From Cladocopium goreaui (lineage: Eukaryota; Sar; Dinophyceae; Suessiales; Symbiodiniaceae): a stretch of 64,000 nucleotides of DNA. The position numbers and the translations under genes are program-made. Position 1 is the first letter of the stretch, and each line of letters starts with the position of its first letter. The notes under the pieces were generated by a model. That model was not told the DNA's origin, did not search any database, and saw only the letters and a list, made by a program, of their open reading frames with translations. The stretch spans positions 1-64,000 of the forward strand of contig CAMXCT020000444.1 in assembly GCA_947184155.2 (NCBI GenBank). Direction: 5' to 3'. Below are positions 31,585-43,760 of the stretch, piece after piece.

Positions 31585-33447
31585 TTCTGATTTTCTTGGA
31601 GCTGGAAAGTCTGCTTTTCCCAGTGTAGTTGCATTCTGTTCTATCTGAGAGTTGAGAGTCTAATGGAAGTCTGTGAAAGTCTGATGGCCTTCTGATTGCA
31701 TTAGGTCCTGATGGTTTCTGATAAGGGTTTCATTGGATTCTGATGCATTCTGTGCAGCCTCTGCATGTATATATATATATATATATCTAAATATATTATA
31801 CATATTATATATACTAAATATACTATATATACTATATATACTATATATACCATATATACTCTCTATATATATATTTTTCCTGATGATGTTCACTGGGTCC
31901 TGCTGGTTTTTCAGAAGCTGTCCATTGGATTCTGCATGGTCTTCTGCAAGTGCCTCATTGGAATCTAGATGCTTTTTCTGCAAGGTTTTCTGATGATTTT
32001 CATTTGATTCTGTTGTGAATTTGCAGCATTCTGGCCTAGATCTCTGGCATTCCTTTGTCTCTGTCTCACTCGCTTTCTGGTCTTCTGATCATGTCGATGT
32101 CTCTGCCCATGGGTATCTCTGCTGAGACTGGTGCTGGTGCTGGCCTTGGTTCTCTGGATCATCTGAATGATCCTGACAAGAGGAACAGGGTGGCCACCAG
32201 GTCCCTGGACAACCTGCAGCAGGAGATCTCTGCCTACAGGGCGCCAAAGATGGCAGGGGCTATGTGCACAGCTCTGGCCAGTGCACATATGCTGTTCTGA
32301 TAGGCAGAGTGCGCTGGCAGTTACTTGTTTTCTGTTTGATTTTTTTCAATTTTTGTATGTGTTTGTGGTTTACTTTTGTTTTTTTTCTTCTTTGCTATTT
32401 TTTTTTAATTCTTGAACCTGCTTAGGATGGAGCAGCATCTGGGCAAAGGTGGGCCTCCTTGCCTCTGGAAATGGATCTGCCTAATGGCCTGGCTGTCCTG
32501 TGCCTGTGAGCTGCTGTACCAGTCCACCGATGCTGGCATGAGTTCTCTGAATGTGGCTGCTGTGCACAGAAATCTGGTGCTGGTCTGGAACGAGTTTCTT
32601 GGCTGGCTCTTAAGCATTATATTTAGAATATAGGATATATATTTAGTATATTTAAAGTAATTAATATATTTAGCATATAATATACATATATATTTATATA
32701 TAATATTTATAGCATATATATATATATAAATATAAATATAATTGTTTATTCTGTTTACTGTTCCGGTTTGGAGCTTCATGTTTCTGAGGATTCCTTGCTT
32801 CTGCGCTTCTGAGATCGCTGTGTCTCCTGCTGATTGCACTCTGCCTGAAGGCTTTGAACTCTGGGCTCTCTGGGTCAAAAACTGTGACTTGATCATTATT
32901 CCAGGCTTCACTGAGACTCAGCAGCAATTTGTCTATGTTCTGGGGCCCGCTGAAGCTAATGGCAAAGATTCTGATCAGGTGATTTCCCAGGCCTGGGACT
33001 ATTCATTGGCTGCAATGTTCTGTTTTTTTTAATTTGCTCACGTTTTTTTTAATTGTTTCCCTGCAGGTGGTTTGGCCTCTGGAGTTTCTGAAGCCACCGC
33101 CTCTGAGTGCAGTAACCAAAGCTGTGATGAAGAGGGGGAGGGAGGCCATGATGTGAGCATCTGGTGATCAGCTGGTGCTGCTCTGCTGGTCTGGTACTGG
33201 GGCCTTGGTTTTCTTTAGTTGTCTGCATGTTTGGGGGGAAAGGTTCTGATTGTTTGTGCATTGTTTCTGATTCATGTTGGCCGATTCATGTTTGAAAAAT
33301 TCTGCATGGACTCCCATTGGTTTCTGATTCATATTAGCTGATTCATTTTTGAAAGGTCCTGCATTTGATTTTCATTGGTTTCTGATTCATGTTGGCTGAT
33401 TGCAGGATCGCTTCTGCTGCAGCACCTGGTTGTGATCCATGGCCTCT
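31291..33447 (+). CDS. Multi-exon gene of unknown function
   Basis: Several plus-strand frames with ordinary composition are separated by introns built from TTCTGATTGG-type repeats. Best-supported exons: 32,789-32,978, 33,067-33,152 and 33,406-33,447, whose phases agree (0, then 2) with AG|G acceptors and donors GTGATT, GTGAGC and GTGAGA. Less certain exons: 31,291-31,584, about 32,085-32,290 and 32,426-32,610. Encoded pieces include LLAFGGHVLVGYGLVTLG (hydrophobic, possible membrane segment), DPDKRNRVATRSLDNLQQE, GFELWALWVKNCDLIIIPGF and VVWPLEFLKPPPLSAVTK. I recognise no family. Exon e could instead end at an in-frame TGA at 33,153. The gene may continue downstream. Confidence 0.5.
31768..31880. 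repeat. AT microsatellite in intron
   Basis: TATATA and CTATATA units. Confidence 0.9.
32426..32610 (+). CDS. Exon candidate
   Basis: A pyrimidine/T-rich tract and CTGCTTAG|G acceptor precede MEQHLGKGGPPCLWKWICLM, then a frame with SSLNVAAVHRNLVLVWNEFL. The donor is not clear; the sequence becomes AT microsatellite after 32,615. Confidence 0.45.
32625..32750. repeat. AT microsatellite in intron
   Basis: TATATTTA-type units. Confidence 0.9.
32789..32978 (+). CDS. Exon with consensus borders
   Basis: The CTGAG|G acceptor and ATCAG|GTGATT donor enclose 190 bases. The product includes SPADCTLPEGFELWALWV and TETQQQFVYVLGPAEANGKD, ending in phase 0 and joining to the next exon at 33,067. Confidence 0.55.
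33067..33152 (+). CDS. Exon with consensus borders
   Basis: A TTTCCCTGCAG|G acceptor and GTGAGC donor bound 86 bases encoding VVWPLEFLKPPPLSAVTKAV and KRGREA. The phase-2 end completes a Met codon with the first base of 33,406. Confidence 0.52.
33245..33405. repeat. ~70-bp tandem repeat forming an intron
   Basis: Copies of GGTTTCTGATTCATGTTGGC and TGATTCATGTTTGAAAGGTT; related copies at 33,838-33,915. The last copy ends in the TTGCAG acceptor of the next exon. Confidence 0.7.
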
Positions 33448-33449
33448 GT

Positions 33450-34105
33450 GAGATCTGGCCTTGCAATTTTGCAACTCTGCTTTGAGAACTCTGGAACAAC
33501 AATTGGGGAGTCTCTGGCAAGTTTCTGCATGGCTTCTGAGTAGATCTGGTTCTGCATGACTTCTGGTGAGTGAATAGCTAATATTTGAATCTGATAATTA
33601 TTTTCTGAACATGATAGGATATGATATGAATTTGCTTTAATTTGCTGAGAAGTCATTTTCTCTTTTGTTGTACTTGATGGCCTCTGATCGATGCTGGAAG
33701 CCAGTCACCAACTATCTGGCAAGCAGCTCTGGTGGCAAAAATCTGATGCATGTGGGTGCATCTTCTGAAATATGGTTCTGTTTTTTGAAATGTCTTTGAA
33801 GTGTCTGGTGACAAAGCTTCCGGTAGTTTCCGCATGATTTCTGGTTCATGTTGGCTGGTTCATGTTTCAAAGGTTCTGGATTGAAATTCTGATTGGTTTC
33901 TGATTCATGTTGCCTTTTTTTAGAGTGCTGCAAATTGAAAAGCTGAAGTACATCATTCTGATAGCCCTGGGGGGCAAACTGAAGTATGTCATTCTGGTAG
34001 CCAGCATTGGTAGCAACTGATTCTGGTGCAAAATTTTCTGAACAATCTGGGGGAGGCTGGGGGGGGGACAGAGCCTGAGAGGACACAGCAGGGGCAAAGT
34101 TTTCG
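33450..34105. other. Possible further exons, unresolved
   Basis: CTG-rich, TTCTGA-rich sequence like the introns upstream. Coding-like pieces near 33,650-33,790 have no borders I can phase. Confidence 0.35.
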
Positions 34106-34109
34106 ATTT

Positions 34110-35275
34110 GGTAAAGGTTTGCTTTGTTTTTGCTTTTGAAAAACATGCAATCACAATTAAAAACCATTCAACCACAATTAAAAACACTAAGGAAGAAGTG
34201 GAAAAATACAGCTAGAACCAGAAAGGTTGTTTCTTATTGCAGGTGTTTCTTCCAATTTTTAATTGCAAATGCAAGGGCCTGCAAGGGGGTACCCTTTGTG
34301 GAACTGTTTTTTTTGCCAATTTTTTTTAAAAGGGTTGTAATAAAGAAACCATTTTTTTTGAACAAGGTAAAAAAATTGATTTGGTAAAGGTTTGCTTTGT
34401 TTTTTCCTTTTGAAAAACATGCAATCACAATTAAAAACAATTCAGCCACAATTAAAAACACCAAGGAAGAAGGTATGATATTTCTATGAGAAGACCATGG
34501 GATTTAATCAAGGTTGCTATGATATTTCTAGAGGATTTCTTTGGGAATTCTATGGGAATCCATGAAGTTTCTTTGGCATTTCTTTGATGGTTCTATGATA
34601 TTTCTATGGTGTTTCTATTGGGTTCCTGTGGGATTTCCATGGTATTTCTATGGTATTTCTATGGGATTTCTAGTGGATTCATGTGTGATTTCTAAGGTGT
34701 TTCCATGGTGGTTCTTTGGAATCCCTCTGGGGCTTCAAAGGGGTGTCTATGGGATTCCCATTGGATTTCTATCAGATTTCTATGTGATCCCTATGGTTTT
34801 TCTTTAATTTTTCTATGAAAAAAAAACAGCTAGGGCAAGAAACAATACATTAAGGAAATTTCTGTCTTTTCAGGAGAATTCTGGTGTTTTGAACAAGGTA
34901 ATGTTTTTGTTTTTGTAAAGGTTTGCTTTATTTTTGCTTTTGAAAAGATGTATATAATCACAATTAAAAACAATTCAACCACAATTAAAAACACCAAGGA
35001 AGAAGGTATGATATTTCTATGAGAGGACTATGGGATTTAATCAAGGTTGCTATGATATTTCTAGAGGATTTTTTTTTGGAATTCTATGGGAATCCATGAA
35101 GTTTCTTTGGATTTTCTTTGATGGTTCTATGATATTTCTATGGTGTTTCTATTGGGTTCCTGTGGGATTTCCATGGTATTTCTATAGATTTCTAGTGGAT
35201 CCCTGTGTGATTTCTATGGGATTTCCATGGTGGTTCTTTGGAATTTCTCTGGGGTTTCAAAGGGGTGTCTATGAG
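34110..35275. repeat. Tandem duplication with ~532-bp period
   Basis: A block starting GTAAAGGTTTGCTTTGTTTT, with ATCACAATTAAAAACAATTC and then AAGAAGGTATGATATTTCTA, occurs at 34,378-34,745 and 34,910-35,275. A partial copy of the first third lies at 34,110-34,200. The second half is itself a degenerate GGGATTTCTATGG repeat. Confidence 0.85.
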
Positions 35276-35339
35276 GCGCTGAAAAATCAGATTCTGAACA
35301 TTATTTGTAGCTATTGCACGCGCTTTACTATTGTCCATC

Positions 35340-36005
35340 CAACATTACTAGTTTCATTACAATCATTAAGTCCTGTACTAGCATACCCACCCCGAAATTA
35401 ATTTACGCGTGGTCACCCGAGCTGGGAAAAAGGAAAAACTTTGTTGGCGCGTTCCTGAGGTGTCACTGGGTTTTCAATTCTCATTGCGCACAGTCATTAA
35501 AATCTTCTTCCAAACGCATCTTCTTACTTGTAAATGCCACCCAGTTTGATTTAATGTCGTTACAATCATTGGGTCTTGTACTAGAACACGAACCTCCAAA
35601 TGAATTTTATGTGTGGCCACGCGAACTGGGAAAAAGGAAAAACTTTGTTGGCGCAAAAACAAGGGATTGGGTATGCATTTGTTCGTGTAGTTTTTTGAAA
35701 TAGGTTTTCAATTCTCATTGCACGCAATTCTGTTCCAAACGCACCTTCTTATTTGTAAATGCCACCCAGTTAGATTTCAGGTCATTACAATTATTGAGTC
35801 CTGCGCTCGTACACCCGCCACCAAATTAATTTTACGCGTGTCCACGCAAACTGGGAGGAAAAAACAATGGTTGGTGATATCAGAAATTAATTGGATTTTT
35901 TGTTTGCAATAAACTTCTCAAAATCATTTGAAAAACAATCAATAACTTTTTTTCCAAACGCATTTTCTTCCTTGTAAATGCCACCCAGCTAGATTTAGCG
36001 TCATT
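35340..36005. repeat. ~221-bp tandem repeat, about three copies
   Basis: Landmarks CCAAACGCA...TTGTAAATGCCACCCAG at 35,513, 35,735 and 35,956, and TTACAATCATTNNGTCYTG at 35,359, 35,560 and 35,786. Confidence 0.85.
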
Positions 36006-36009
36006 AAAA

Positions 36010-37840
36010 ATCCAAATTTAATTGAGCTGGGATGAGGTGTTTGACGAAACATTCCCAAATCAATTCGAAGTGGCCCCACTCTCATTCTCAAGCATTCAAA
36101 CTAAATTAATTTGGGTACCCCCAACTTAAATTCATCCTCGAACAATGGAGTTCTCGGAAAAAACAATCCAAATCAAAATTAATTGGAAAAAATAATTGGA
36201 TAACCAACGGTCCACCTGGATTAATTTCGTTAAGGTGGGGGTCATGTTTTAAATCCATTAATAGCGGGCGAACCAGTTGCCTACAGCAAAGAGCAACGGT
36301 CAGGCCTAGTCATATCCTAGGGTCCGCTTCGAAATCCAATTTCTGGAAATATTTTAAGTGCGGTATAAAAGGTCATTTTAATTGATTTTAAAATCGCATG
36401 TTTTAAAAAAATATTTGTTTAGGGTTTCCCAAAAATACATCCATAATAATAAAAACTGTCTGAGGTGTTTATTGTTTGGGGTAGGGGTTAATATTAAGGG
36501 GGAAGGGATTATGCAGTTGTTTTGTATGAATGCATACATATTGGTTTCAGCACTGGCAGCAAAATTCACTGTTGATTTTACAGTGCTCCATTCCGTATGA
36601 TGACTCAGGGGGTTTGATTTTATAGAAATGGGATCATTCCAGGGCACAAGGTGTGAAACAAGAGCGCCCCAATATCAACAAAAGAAAAAAACATCCTCAA
36701 AATTCCTCACGCAAGTTTGGGCTGAGTTTTTTTACAAAGGAAGTGGGGTTTTAGTAACGTTTTTTGATGGCAAAAACATGCAAAACCAATACGTAAAAAC
36801 GAAATTCGTAACATAATCCTTGGAAAAACTGGCCTACTTGTAACATTGGCTCTTGGTCATGGGAAACAATGGTTGTTTTGCCCAAAAACGCTTGACGAAA
36901 GTGTGAATCATCATCGACATTTACCCCTAAAATATGCAACGCGTAGGAACATGCACCCTTGATGTGGTACAAGCAAGCGACGCAAAACTCAAGGGGTGAT
37001 TTCACGGATCCTTTTAAACCAGTTAGAAAAAAATAGCTACACACAAAGCAACAAAATTTCAACACTATGAAATCGGTCATCCCAGGGGTCGGGTCATCTT
37101 CAAATTTCCTTTTTTTCTCTCGGCTGAAACTCGTGTTAAGCGGTTCTGTTTATATGTATTCTAAAAAACGGCTATCCTATAGAATCTGGTGTTGTCATTA
37201 ACGCTAAAAAGTCCATAAAATCAAAACCGTAACGTCCTGACAAAAAACGATATCATTCCAAAAATAAATCTCCATAGAATCAAACCGAAGAAAATGATCA
37301 GGGACAAAATATCTTAAAATCAGGACCTCCAACCCACAGTTCCCTGAACATCAAAATAAATTGTGAAACGCATTTTTCGAGACACCGCCCAGGCTATCTG
37401 ATGTTAGGAAGGAAATACTAGAGGTATTTACCTGGATGTTGAATGGAATTCAGTGACCTACTTGTTGGCACGTTACTTGGCGTTTCTTGAGATCACATTG
37501 GGTTGTCTAGTTTTCCATATGCAAATTTTCAATTTTTTTGCGCAAAATTTGTTGGAAACACATGTTTTCATTTAATTTAGGAATTTCGCCCACAAACATG
37601 TTTTGGCATGCAATGACAAATGTTTCTTGAGATTCGTTTTTTGAAACGCATGTGCCAACATTTGCGATATACGTACCAACATCTTCGGCATACATCGCGT
37701 GATGCCACTTGAAAGTTTCCAGAAAAAATAACCAATATACGTGCCACCGTGGTCGAAAATTTTGTGCAATGCGTTCTGTGTGTCAATTCCAAGATGTTTC
37801 AGGACAGTTTTGCATTTGCATACGCCTACATGCAAGGACA
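36010..37840. other. AT-rich, no confident gene
   Basis: Contains TATAGAATC/TAAAATC motifs at 37,170-37,340 like those at 1.25-1.7 kb. Other ORFs are short and unremarkable. Confidence 0.4.
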
Positions 37841-37844
37841 TGCA

Positions 37845-38230
37845 GTTACAAACTAACAATGACATACAGTTACATCCGGTCTCAAACAATTACATTCAAG
37901 AACAAAGAAAACACATTCATTCACAAACAAACATGCGCACATGCACATATGCACATGCATAAACAGTTGCGTATACATATACATATACAGATACAGATAC
38001 ATATGCAAAATATTCATATACATGTACATTCTTCAAATACATTTGAAAATACATTTGCATGTACATTTGCATGTGCATGTACCTGTGCATATACATACGC
38101 ACACACATACTTATACAAATACATCTGAATATGCATGTGCATAAACGTATGATCGCATATGCAAATGCAAATATGCATGCACACCCACATGCAGACATAC
38201 ATACATGCAAAAACATACAAACATACAAAT
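37845..38230. repeat. Hexanucleotide-like ACATGC/ACATAT repeat
   Basis: Runs of ACATGC, ACATAT, ACATAC and AAACAT with near six-base spacing. Adjoins the left end of the giant inverted repeat. Confidence 0.8.
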
Positions 38231-38764
38231 TCAACTTTCCTCAACTTCACGTCTTAGCGCCTCTTCACCACGCGCAAGAATTCCAGCCAACCTCTGTTCT
38301 TTGATTGTGATAGTTTGGTTTTTGAAAATGATAATTTCATTTTGTTTACTATGGAAAGTAAAAAACACAACATTTTTTAGAGTTTTGTTTTTAATGTGCT
38401 GGAAATGATATTTTAATGACATTTGTGATATATTAACATAAAGCTAATCATGAATATCTTGGAGGACTATATGTGACACACACCTTGGAATACCTTGGAT
38501 CTTGAAGCATCAACATACATATTAGATTAGCCTTAGCTATCTAGGTTTTGCTTAAAATAAGATCACTCTCCAAAACTTTGTTTTGCAAAACAAACATTGA
38601 TTTTGACTCAGGTGGCTAAGGTTTCATGCATGGGTAGTAAACCCTGAACAAGGGTTCTAGCCCTGAATAAGGGCATGGGTGGGAATGGGCAGGCAGGAAT
38701 ATTGCAACTCAGCCACAATTTTCAGATCATGTAATATATTGTTTTCATCGAATAAATTTTGACA

Positions 38765-39300
38765 TGGAACTATCTGGGACTTGGCCTTCCTTGTCTTGGA
38801 TGCCCATCTCAAAACTTAGATTCATAATTTCCATGGTTTTGAAGTGGATCCATCTGAGACTTGGTCTTCCTTGTCTTAGATGCCAATTTCAAAACTTGTT
38901 TTTTATGGATCCATCTGAGACTTGGCCTTAATGGTTTTAGATGCCAATTTCAAAGCTGGGTTTCATGGTTTTCCCAAGTTTTGAAATGGATCCATCTGAG
39001 ACTTGGCCTTCCTTGTCTTAGATGCCAATTTCAAGACTTGGTTTCATGTTTTTCCCGAGTTTTGAAATGGATCCATCTGAGACTTGGCCTTCCTTGTCTT
39101 AGATGCCAATTTCAAAACTTGGTTTCATGGTTTTCCCGAGTTTTGAAATGGATCCATCTGAGACTTGGTCTTCCTTGTCTTAGATGCCAATTTCAAAACT
39201 TGGTTTCATAGCTTCCCAGGTTTTGAAATGGATCCATCTGAGACTTGGCCTTCCTTGTCTTAGATGCCAATTTCAAAACTTGGTTTCATTTTTTTTCATT
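38765..39300. repeat. ~80-bp tandem repeat in left arm
   Basis: Six to seven copies of a unit with GGATCCATCTGAGACTTGG and TTAGATGCCAATTTCAAAAC. The mirror copy is at 43,215-43,760. Confidence 0.9.
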
Positions 39301-40189
39301 GTTTTCACTCTGTTGGTACTTGGTTGTTTTTCATTCTGTGCGCATGTTCTGGACTCGTGGGTTACTGTTTCCGAACTTGGATGCCCCCAAGGTTAGACTG
39401 GGCTTAAATAGACCGACCATACACTTAAATTCAGCAAATTTCCATGTCCCCCAGACTGGGTTTTCCCGAATTCTGTTCCTAATGGATTGGATTCTTTGAC
39501 ATTCCGATTCCCCATCTGGTCACAAAAATACGGGTCATTCAAAATTGTCTTATCCAAGGTTTGTTCATAGAGTTGGTTTCTCAGTGACTTGTTTTGGTCA
39601 TACAGTTGAATGCTTCAAGACTTCGTCGTCCAAGTGTTGGTCAAAAAACACATTTCCCCGGGACTGGTTATTTTACTTTTTTTCCTTAAAGTTGGGTTCT
39701 CCATCATAACTTGTTTGTCCAGTTTGGGTCATAGACAAGAATCGTTCAAGGCTTGGCTGTCCATAATGTCTTGGTCATGCAACTGGATTTCCCAAGACTC
39801 GCTACTTTCAAAATTTTTATCATATAACAGACAAGAAATACAAGGTTCAAGACTTGGCTTTCCAAGTCTTGGTCATAGAATTAACTTGGTTTTCCAAGTC
39901 TTGGCCAAAGAAATAACATGTTGAGGACTTTGTTTTCCAAGTGTTGGTCACAAAGACTCTCATAGACTTAACATGTTCAAAAACTTGGCTTTCCAAATTT
40001 GGTCATCAATACTTCAAGAGATGGCGTTCCAGTCTGATTCAAAAAAACATGTTCAAAGCCAACAGTTTTTCTTAAATCTTTTTTAAAGAAACTAAAAATT
40101 CAAAGGAAGAAGCACTAACCATTGGGAAAAAATAATCAAGTCTCTGGACCTCATTTTCTCAGTGATGAAATTCAAAAAATATCTTTTTT

Positions 40190-41260
40190 CACAGAGCAGT
40201 TTCATGAAAAATATGAGATTCCGGAAGGACACTGCCAGTGCCAAGTCTCTGAACCCCATTTTTTCTGTGATGAAGTCTAAAACACAGAGAAAATGTGTCT
40301 TTTTCACAGAGCAGTTTCATAAAACATATGAGATTCCAGAAGGACACTGCCAGTGCCAAGTCTCTGAACCCCATTTTCTCTGTGACGAAGTTTTAAAAAA
40401 CACAAAGAAATTTTTTTTCTCACAGAGCAGTCTCAAGAAAAATATGAGATTCTGGGAGAACACTGCCAGTGCCAAGTCTCTGAACCTCATTATCTTTGTA
40501 CAGTTGCTGCTGAACACATCCAGCTATTTTTTAACAAACAGATTTTCATTAAGATAATGAGGTTCGAAGACTTGGCACTGGCAGTGTCCACCACTGCCAA
40601 GTCTCTCAACCTCATTATCTTTTTACAGTTGCTGCTGAACACATCCAGCTATTTTTTTTACAAACAGATTTTCATTAAGATAATGAGGTTCGAAGACTTG
40701 GCACTAGCAGTGTCCACCAGTGCCAAGTCTCTCAACCTCATTATCTTTTTACAGTTGCTGCTGAACACATCCAGCTATTTTTTTACAAACAGATTTTCAA
40801 ACAAGATTTGAAGGAAGATGATTGGTTCGAAGACTTGGCACTAGCAGTGTCCACCAGTGCCAAGTCTCTCAACCTCATTATCTTTTTACAGTTGCTGCTG
40901 AACACATCCAGCTATTTTTTTACAAACAAATTTTCATTAAGATGATGAGGTTCGAAGACTTGGCACTAGCAGTGTCCACCAGTGCCAAGTCTCTCAACCT
41001 CATTATCTTTTTACAGTTGCTGCTGAACACATCCAGCTATTTTTTAACAAACAGATTTTCATTAAGATAATGAGGTTCGAAGACTTGGCACTGGCAGTGT
41101 CCACCAGTGCCAAGTCTCTGAACCTCATTATCTTTTTACAGTTGCTGCTGAACACATCCAAATATTTTTTACAAGCAGATTTTCATTAAGATAATGAGGT
41201 TCAAAGACTTGGCACTGGCAGTGTCCACCAGTGCCAAGTCTCTGAACCTCATTATCTTAG
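40190..41260. repeat. Tandem array of long hairpins, left side
   Basis: Six units of about 125 bp begin near 40,551, 40,677, 40,812, 40,938, 41,063 and 41,187. Each contains AAGATAATGAGGTT, three unpaired bases, AGACTTGGCACTGG, a ~9-base loop, CCAGTGCCAAGTCT, three bases and AACCTCATTATCTT, giving a ~28-bp stem. The linker holds CAGTTGCTGCTGAACACATC. Before them, ~118-bp units (40,190-40,500) carry only the right half of the hairpin. Confidence 0.88.
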
Positions 41261-41299
41261 TGATGTCAAGTGGTTAGGCCAAGTCTGAGGAGGTGACTT

Positions 41300-41470
41300 T
41301 TGACCTCTAGACTTGGCACTGGCAGTGTGTGTCAGCGCCAAGTCTCTAAATTCCATCAAAGTAGCTTACCAAGTCTGTAGGTCTCTCTTCTAACTCTGAA
41401 CATTTGGTAGGCTATTTTGATGTAACTTAGAGACTTGGCACTGGCAGGCACTGCCAGTGCCAAGTCTAGA
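41300..41470. repeat. Hairpins in the palindrome spacer
   Basis: One imperfect and one nearly perfect hairpin of the same GACTTGGCACTGGCAG type. The second (41,431-41,467) has a 16-bp perfect stem and a three-base loop. Confidence 0.8.
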
Positions 41471-41529
41471 GGGTTGACTCTGTGTTGCAACTCTTGGCAC
41501 TAGTACTTGAGATCATTATGCCTCCACAG

Positions 41530-41713
41530 GTTTGAGGCTCAAAAACTTATTGCTCCTAGGCTGCTTCACTTCATTTTCGACTATGGCTGCCAGCCGTCAG
41601 TCACCAGATGTCAAGCAGGTCTGGGACAAAGTCATGCAATGGGCCATCGACAAGTTCACTGGCTCAGGGAACCCTGAGGTGGATGACGCAGTTGATTGCT
41701 GTTTGATGCTCAG
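41530..41713 (+). CDS. Candidate exon in the palindrome spacer
   Basis: A CCTCCACAG|G acceptor at 41,529 and CTCAG|GTCATG donor at 41,714 bound an open frame. From ATG 41,583 it encodes MAASRQSPDVKQVWDKVMQW and then AIDKFTGSGNPEVDDAVDC, a normal soluble protein composition unlike all flanking repeat translations. No family recognised. If real, both flanking introns contain the inverted arms. It might be an exon of the gene seen at 31-33.5 kb, but no phase link was found. Confidence 0.48.
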
Positions 41714-41764
41714 GTCATGGTCTTGTCTGTGACAGCATGTGCGTCAAGCACAAGGTCTGATGTC

Positions 41765-42350
41765 AAAAAAATGAGGTTGAGAGACTTGGCACTGGTGGAC
41801 ACTGCTAGTGCCAAGTCTTCGAACCTCATTATCTTAAAGAAAATCTGTTTGTAAAAAAAATAGCTGGATGTATTCAGCAGCAACTGTAAAAAGATAATGA
41901 GGTTGAGAGACTTGGCACTGGTGGACACTGCCAGTGCCAAGTCTTCGAACCTCATTATCTTAATGAAAATCTGATTTTTAAAAAATAGCGGGATGTGTGC
42001 AGCAGCAACTGTAGAAACATAATGAGGTTCAGAGACTTGGCACTGGCAGTGTCCTCCCAGAATCTCATATTTTTCTTGAAACTGCTCTGTGAGAAAAAAA
42101 AATTTCTTTGTGTTTTTTAAAACTTCGTCACAGAGAAAATGGGGTTCAGAGACTTGGCACTGGCAGTGTCCTTCTGGAATCTCATATTTTTTATGAAACT
42201 GCTCTGTGAAAAAGACACGTTTTCTCTGTGTTTTAGACTTCATCACAGAGAAAATGGGGTTCAGAGACTTGGCACTGGCAGTGTCCTTCCGGAATCTCAT
42301 ATTTTTCATGAAACTGCTCTGTGAAAAAGATATTTTTTTGAATTTCATCA
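41765..42350. repeat. Hairpin array, right side
   Basis: Two full hairpin units at 41,770 and 41,897, then half-units to 42,350, inverted relative to the left array. Confidence 0.85.
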
Positions 42351-43214
42351 CTGAGAAAATGAGGTCCAGAGACTTGATTCTTTTTTCCCAATGGTTAGTG
42401 CTTCTTCCTTTGAACTTTTAGTTTCTTTTTTAAAAAATAAGAAAAACTGTTGGCTTTGAACATATTTTTTTGAATAAGACTGGAACGCCATCTCTTGAAG
42501 TATTGATGACCAAATTTGGAAAGCCAAGTTTTTGAACATGTTAAGTCTATGAGAGTCTTTGTGACCAACACTTGGAAAACAAAGTCCTCAACATGTTATT
42601 TCTTTGACCAAGACTTGGAAAACCAAGTTAATTCTATGACCAAGACTTGGAAAGCCAAGTCTTGAACCTTGTATTTCTTGTCTGTTATATGATAAAAACT
42701 TTGAAAGTAGCGAGTCTTGGGAAATCCAGTTGCATGACCAAGACATTATGGACCGCCAAGCCTTGAACGATTCTTGTCTATGACCCAAACTGGACAAACA
42801 AGTTATGATGGAGAACCCAACTCTAAGGAAAAACAGTAAAATAACCAGTCCCGGGGAAATGTGTTTTTTGACCAACACTTGGACGACGAAGTCTTGAAGC
42901 ATTCAATTGTATGACCAAAACAAGTCACTGAGAAACCAACTCTATGAACAAACCTTGGATAAGACAATTTTGAATAACCCGTATTTTTGTGACCAGATGG
43001 GGGATCGGAATGTCAAAGAATCCACTCCATTAGGAACAGAATTCGGGAAAACCCAGTCTGGGGGACATGGAAATTTGCTGAATTTAAGTGTATGGTCGGT
43101 CTATTTAAGCCCAGTCTAACCTTGGGGGCATCCAAGTTCTGAAACAGTAACCCACGAGTCCAGAACATGCGCACAGAATGAAAAAACAACCAAGTACCAA
43201 CAGAGTGAAAACAA

Positions 43215-43760
43215 TGAAAAAAAATGAAACCAAGTTTTGAAATTGGCATCTAAGACAAGGAAGGCCAAGTCTCAGATGGATCCATTTCAAAACCTAGGAA
43301 GCTATGAAACCAAGTTTTGAAATTGGCATCTAAGACAAGGAAAACCAAGTCTCAGATAGATCCATTTCAAAACTCGGGAAAACCATGAAACTAAGTTTTG
43401 AAATTGGCATCTAAGACAAGGAAGGCCAAGTCTCAGATGGATCCATTTCAAAACTCGGGAAAAACATGAAACCAAGTCTTGAAATTGGCATCTAAGACAA
43501 GGAAGGCCAAGTCTCAGATGGATCCATTTCAAAACTTGGGAAAACCATGAAACCCAGCTTTGAAATTGGCATCTAAGACAAGGAAGGCCAAGTCTCAGAT
43601 GGATCCATAAAAAACAAGTTTTGAAATTGGCATCTAAGACAAGGAAGACCAAGTCTCAGATGGATCCACTTCAAAACCATGGAAATTATGAATCTAAGTT
43701 TTGAGATGGGCATCCAAGACAAGGAAGGCCAAGTCCCAGATAGTTCCATGTCAAAACTTA
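43215..43760. repeat. ~80-bp tandem repeat in right arm
   Basis: Inverted counterpart of 38,765-39,300, with the same unit and similar copy number. Confidence 0.9.

Larger units (their letters stand above)
38294..41260 (+). repeat. Left arm of giant inverted repeat
   Basis: The sequence from AACCTCTGTTCTTTGATTG to AACCTCATTATCTT is matched in reverse complement by 41,765-45,419, apart from an insertion at 44,131-45,325 and differences in array copy number. Matching landmarks include 38,405 with 44,115, the ~80-bp array, 39,600-40,060 with 42,450-42,900, and 40,085 with 42,420. Divergence is low by eye. Confidence 0.92.

Noticed and set aside
38861..39211. 116-codon ORF with a 27-residue repeated unit, mirrored at 43,302-43,652
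   Set aside because: Product of the ~80-bp tandem repeat; unit lengths vary and break the frame elsewhere.
40190..42350. CRISPR-like array of regular repeats
   Set aside because: Units are ~118-126 bp with no unique spacers, in an otherwise eukaryotic sequence; hairpin tandem repeats explain it better.
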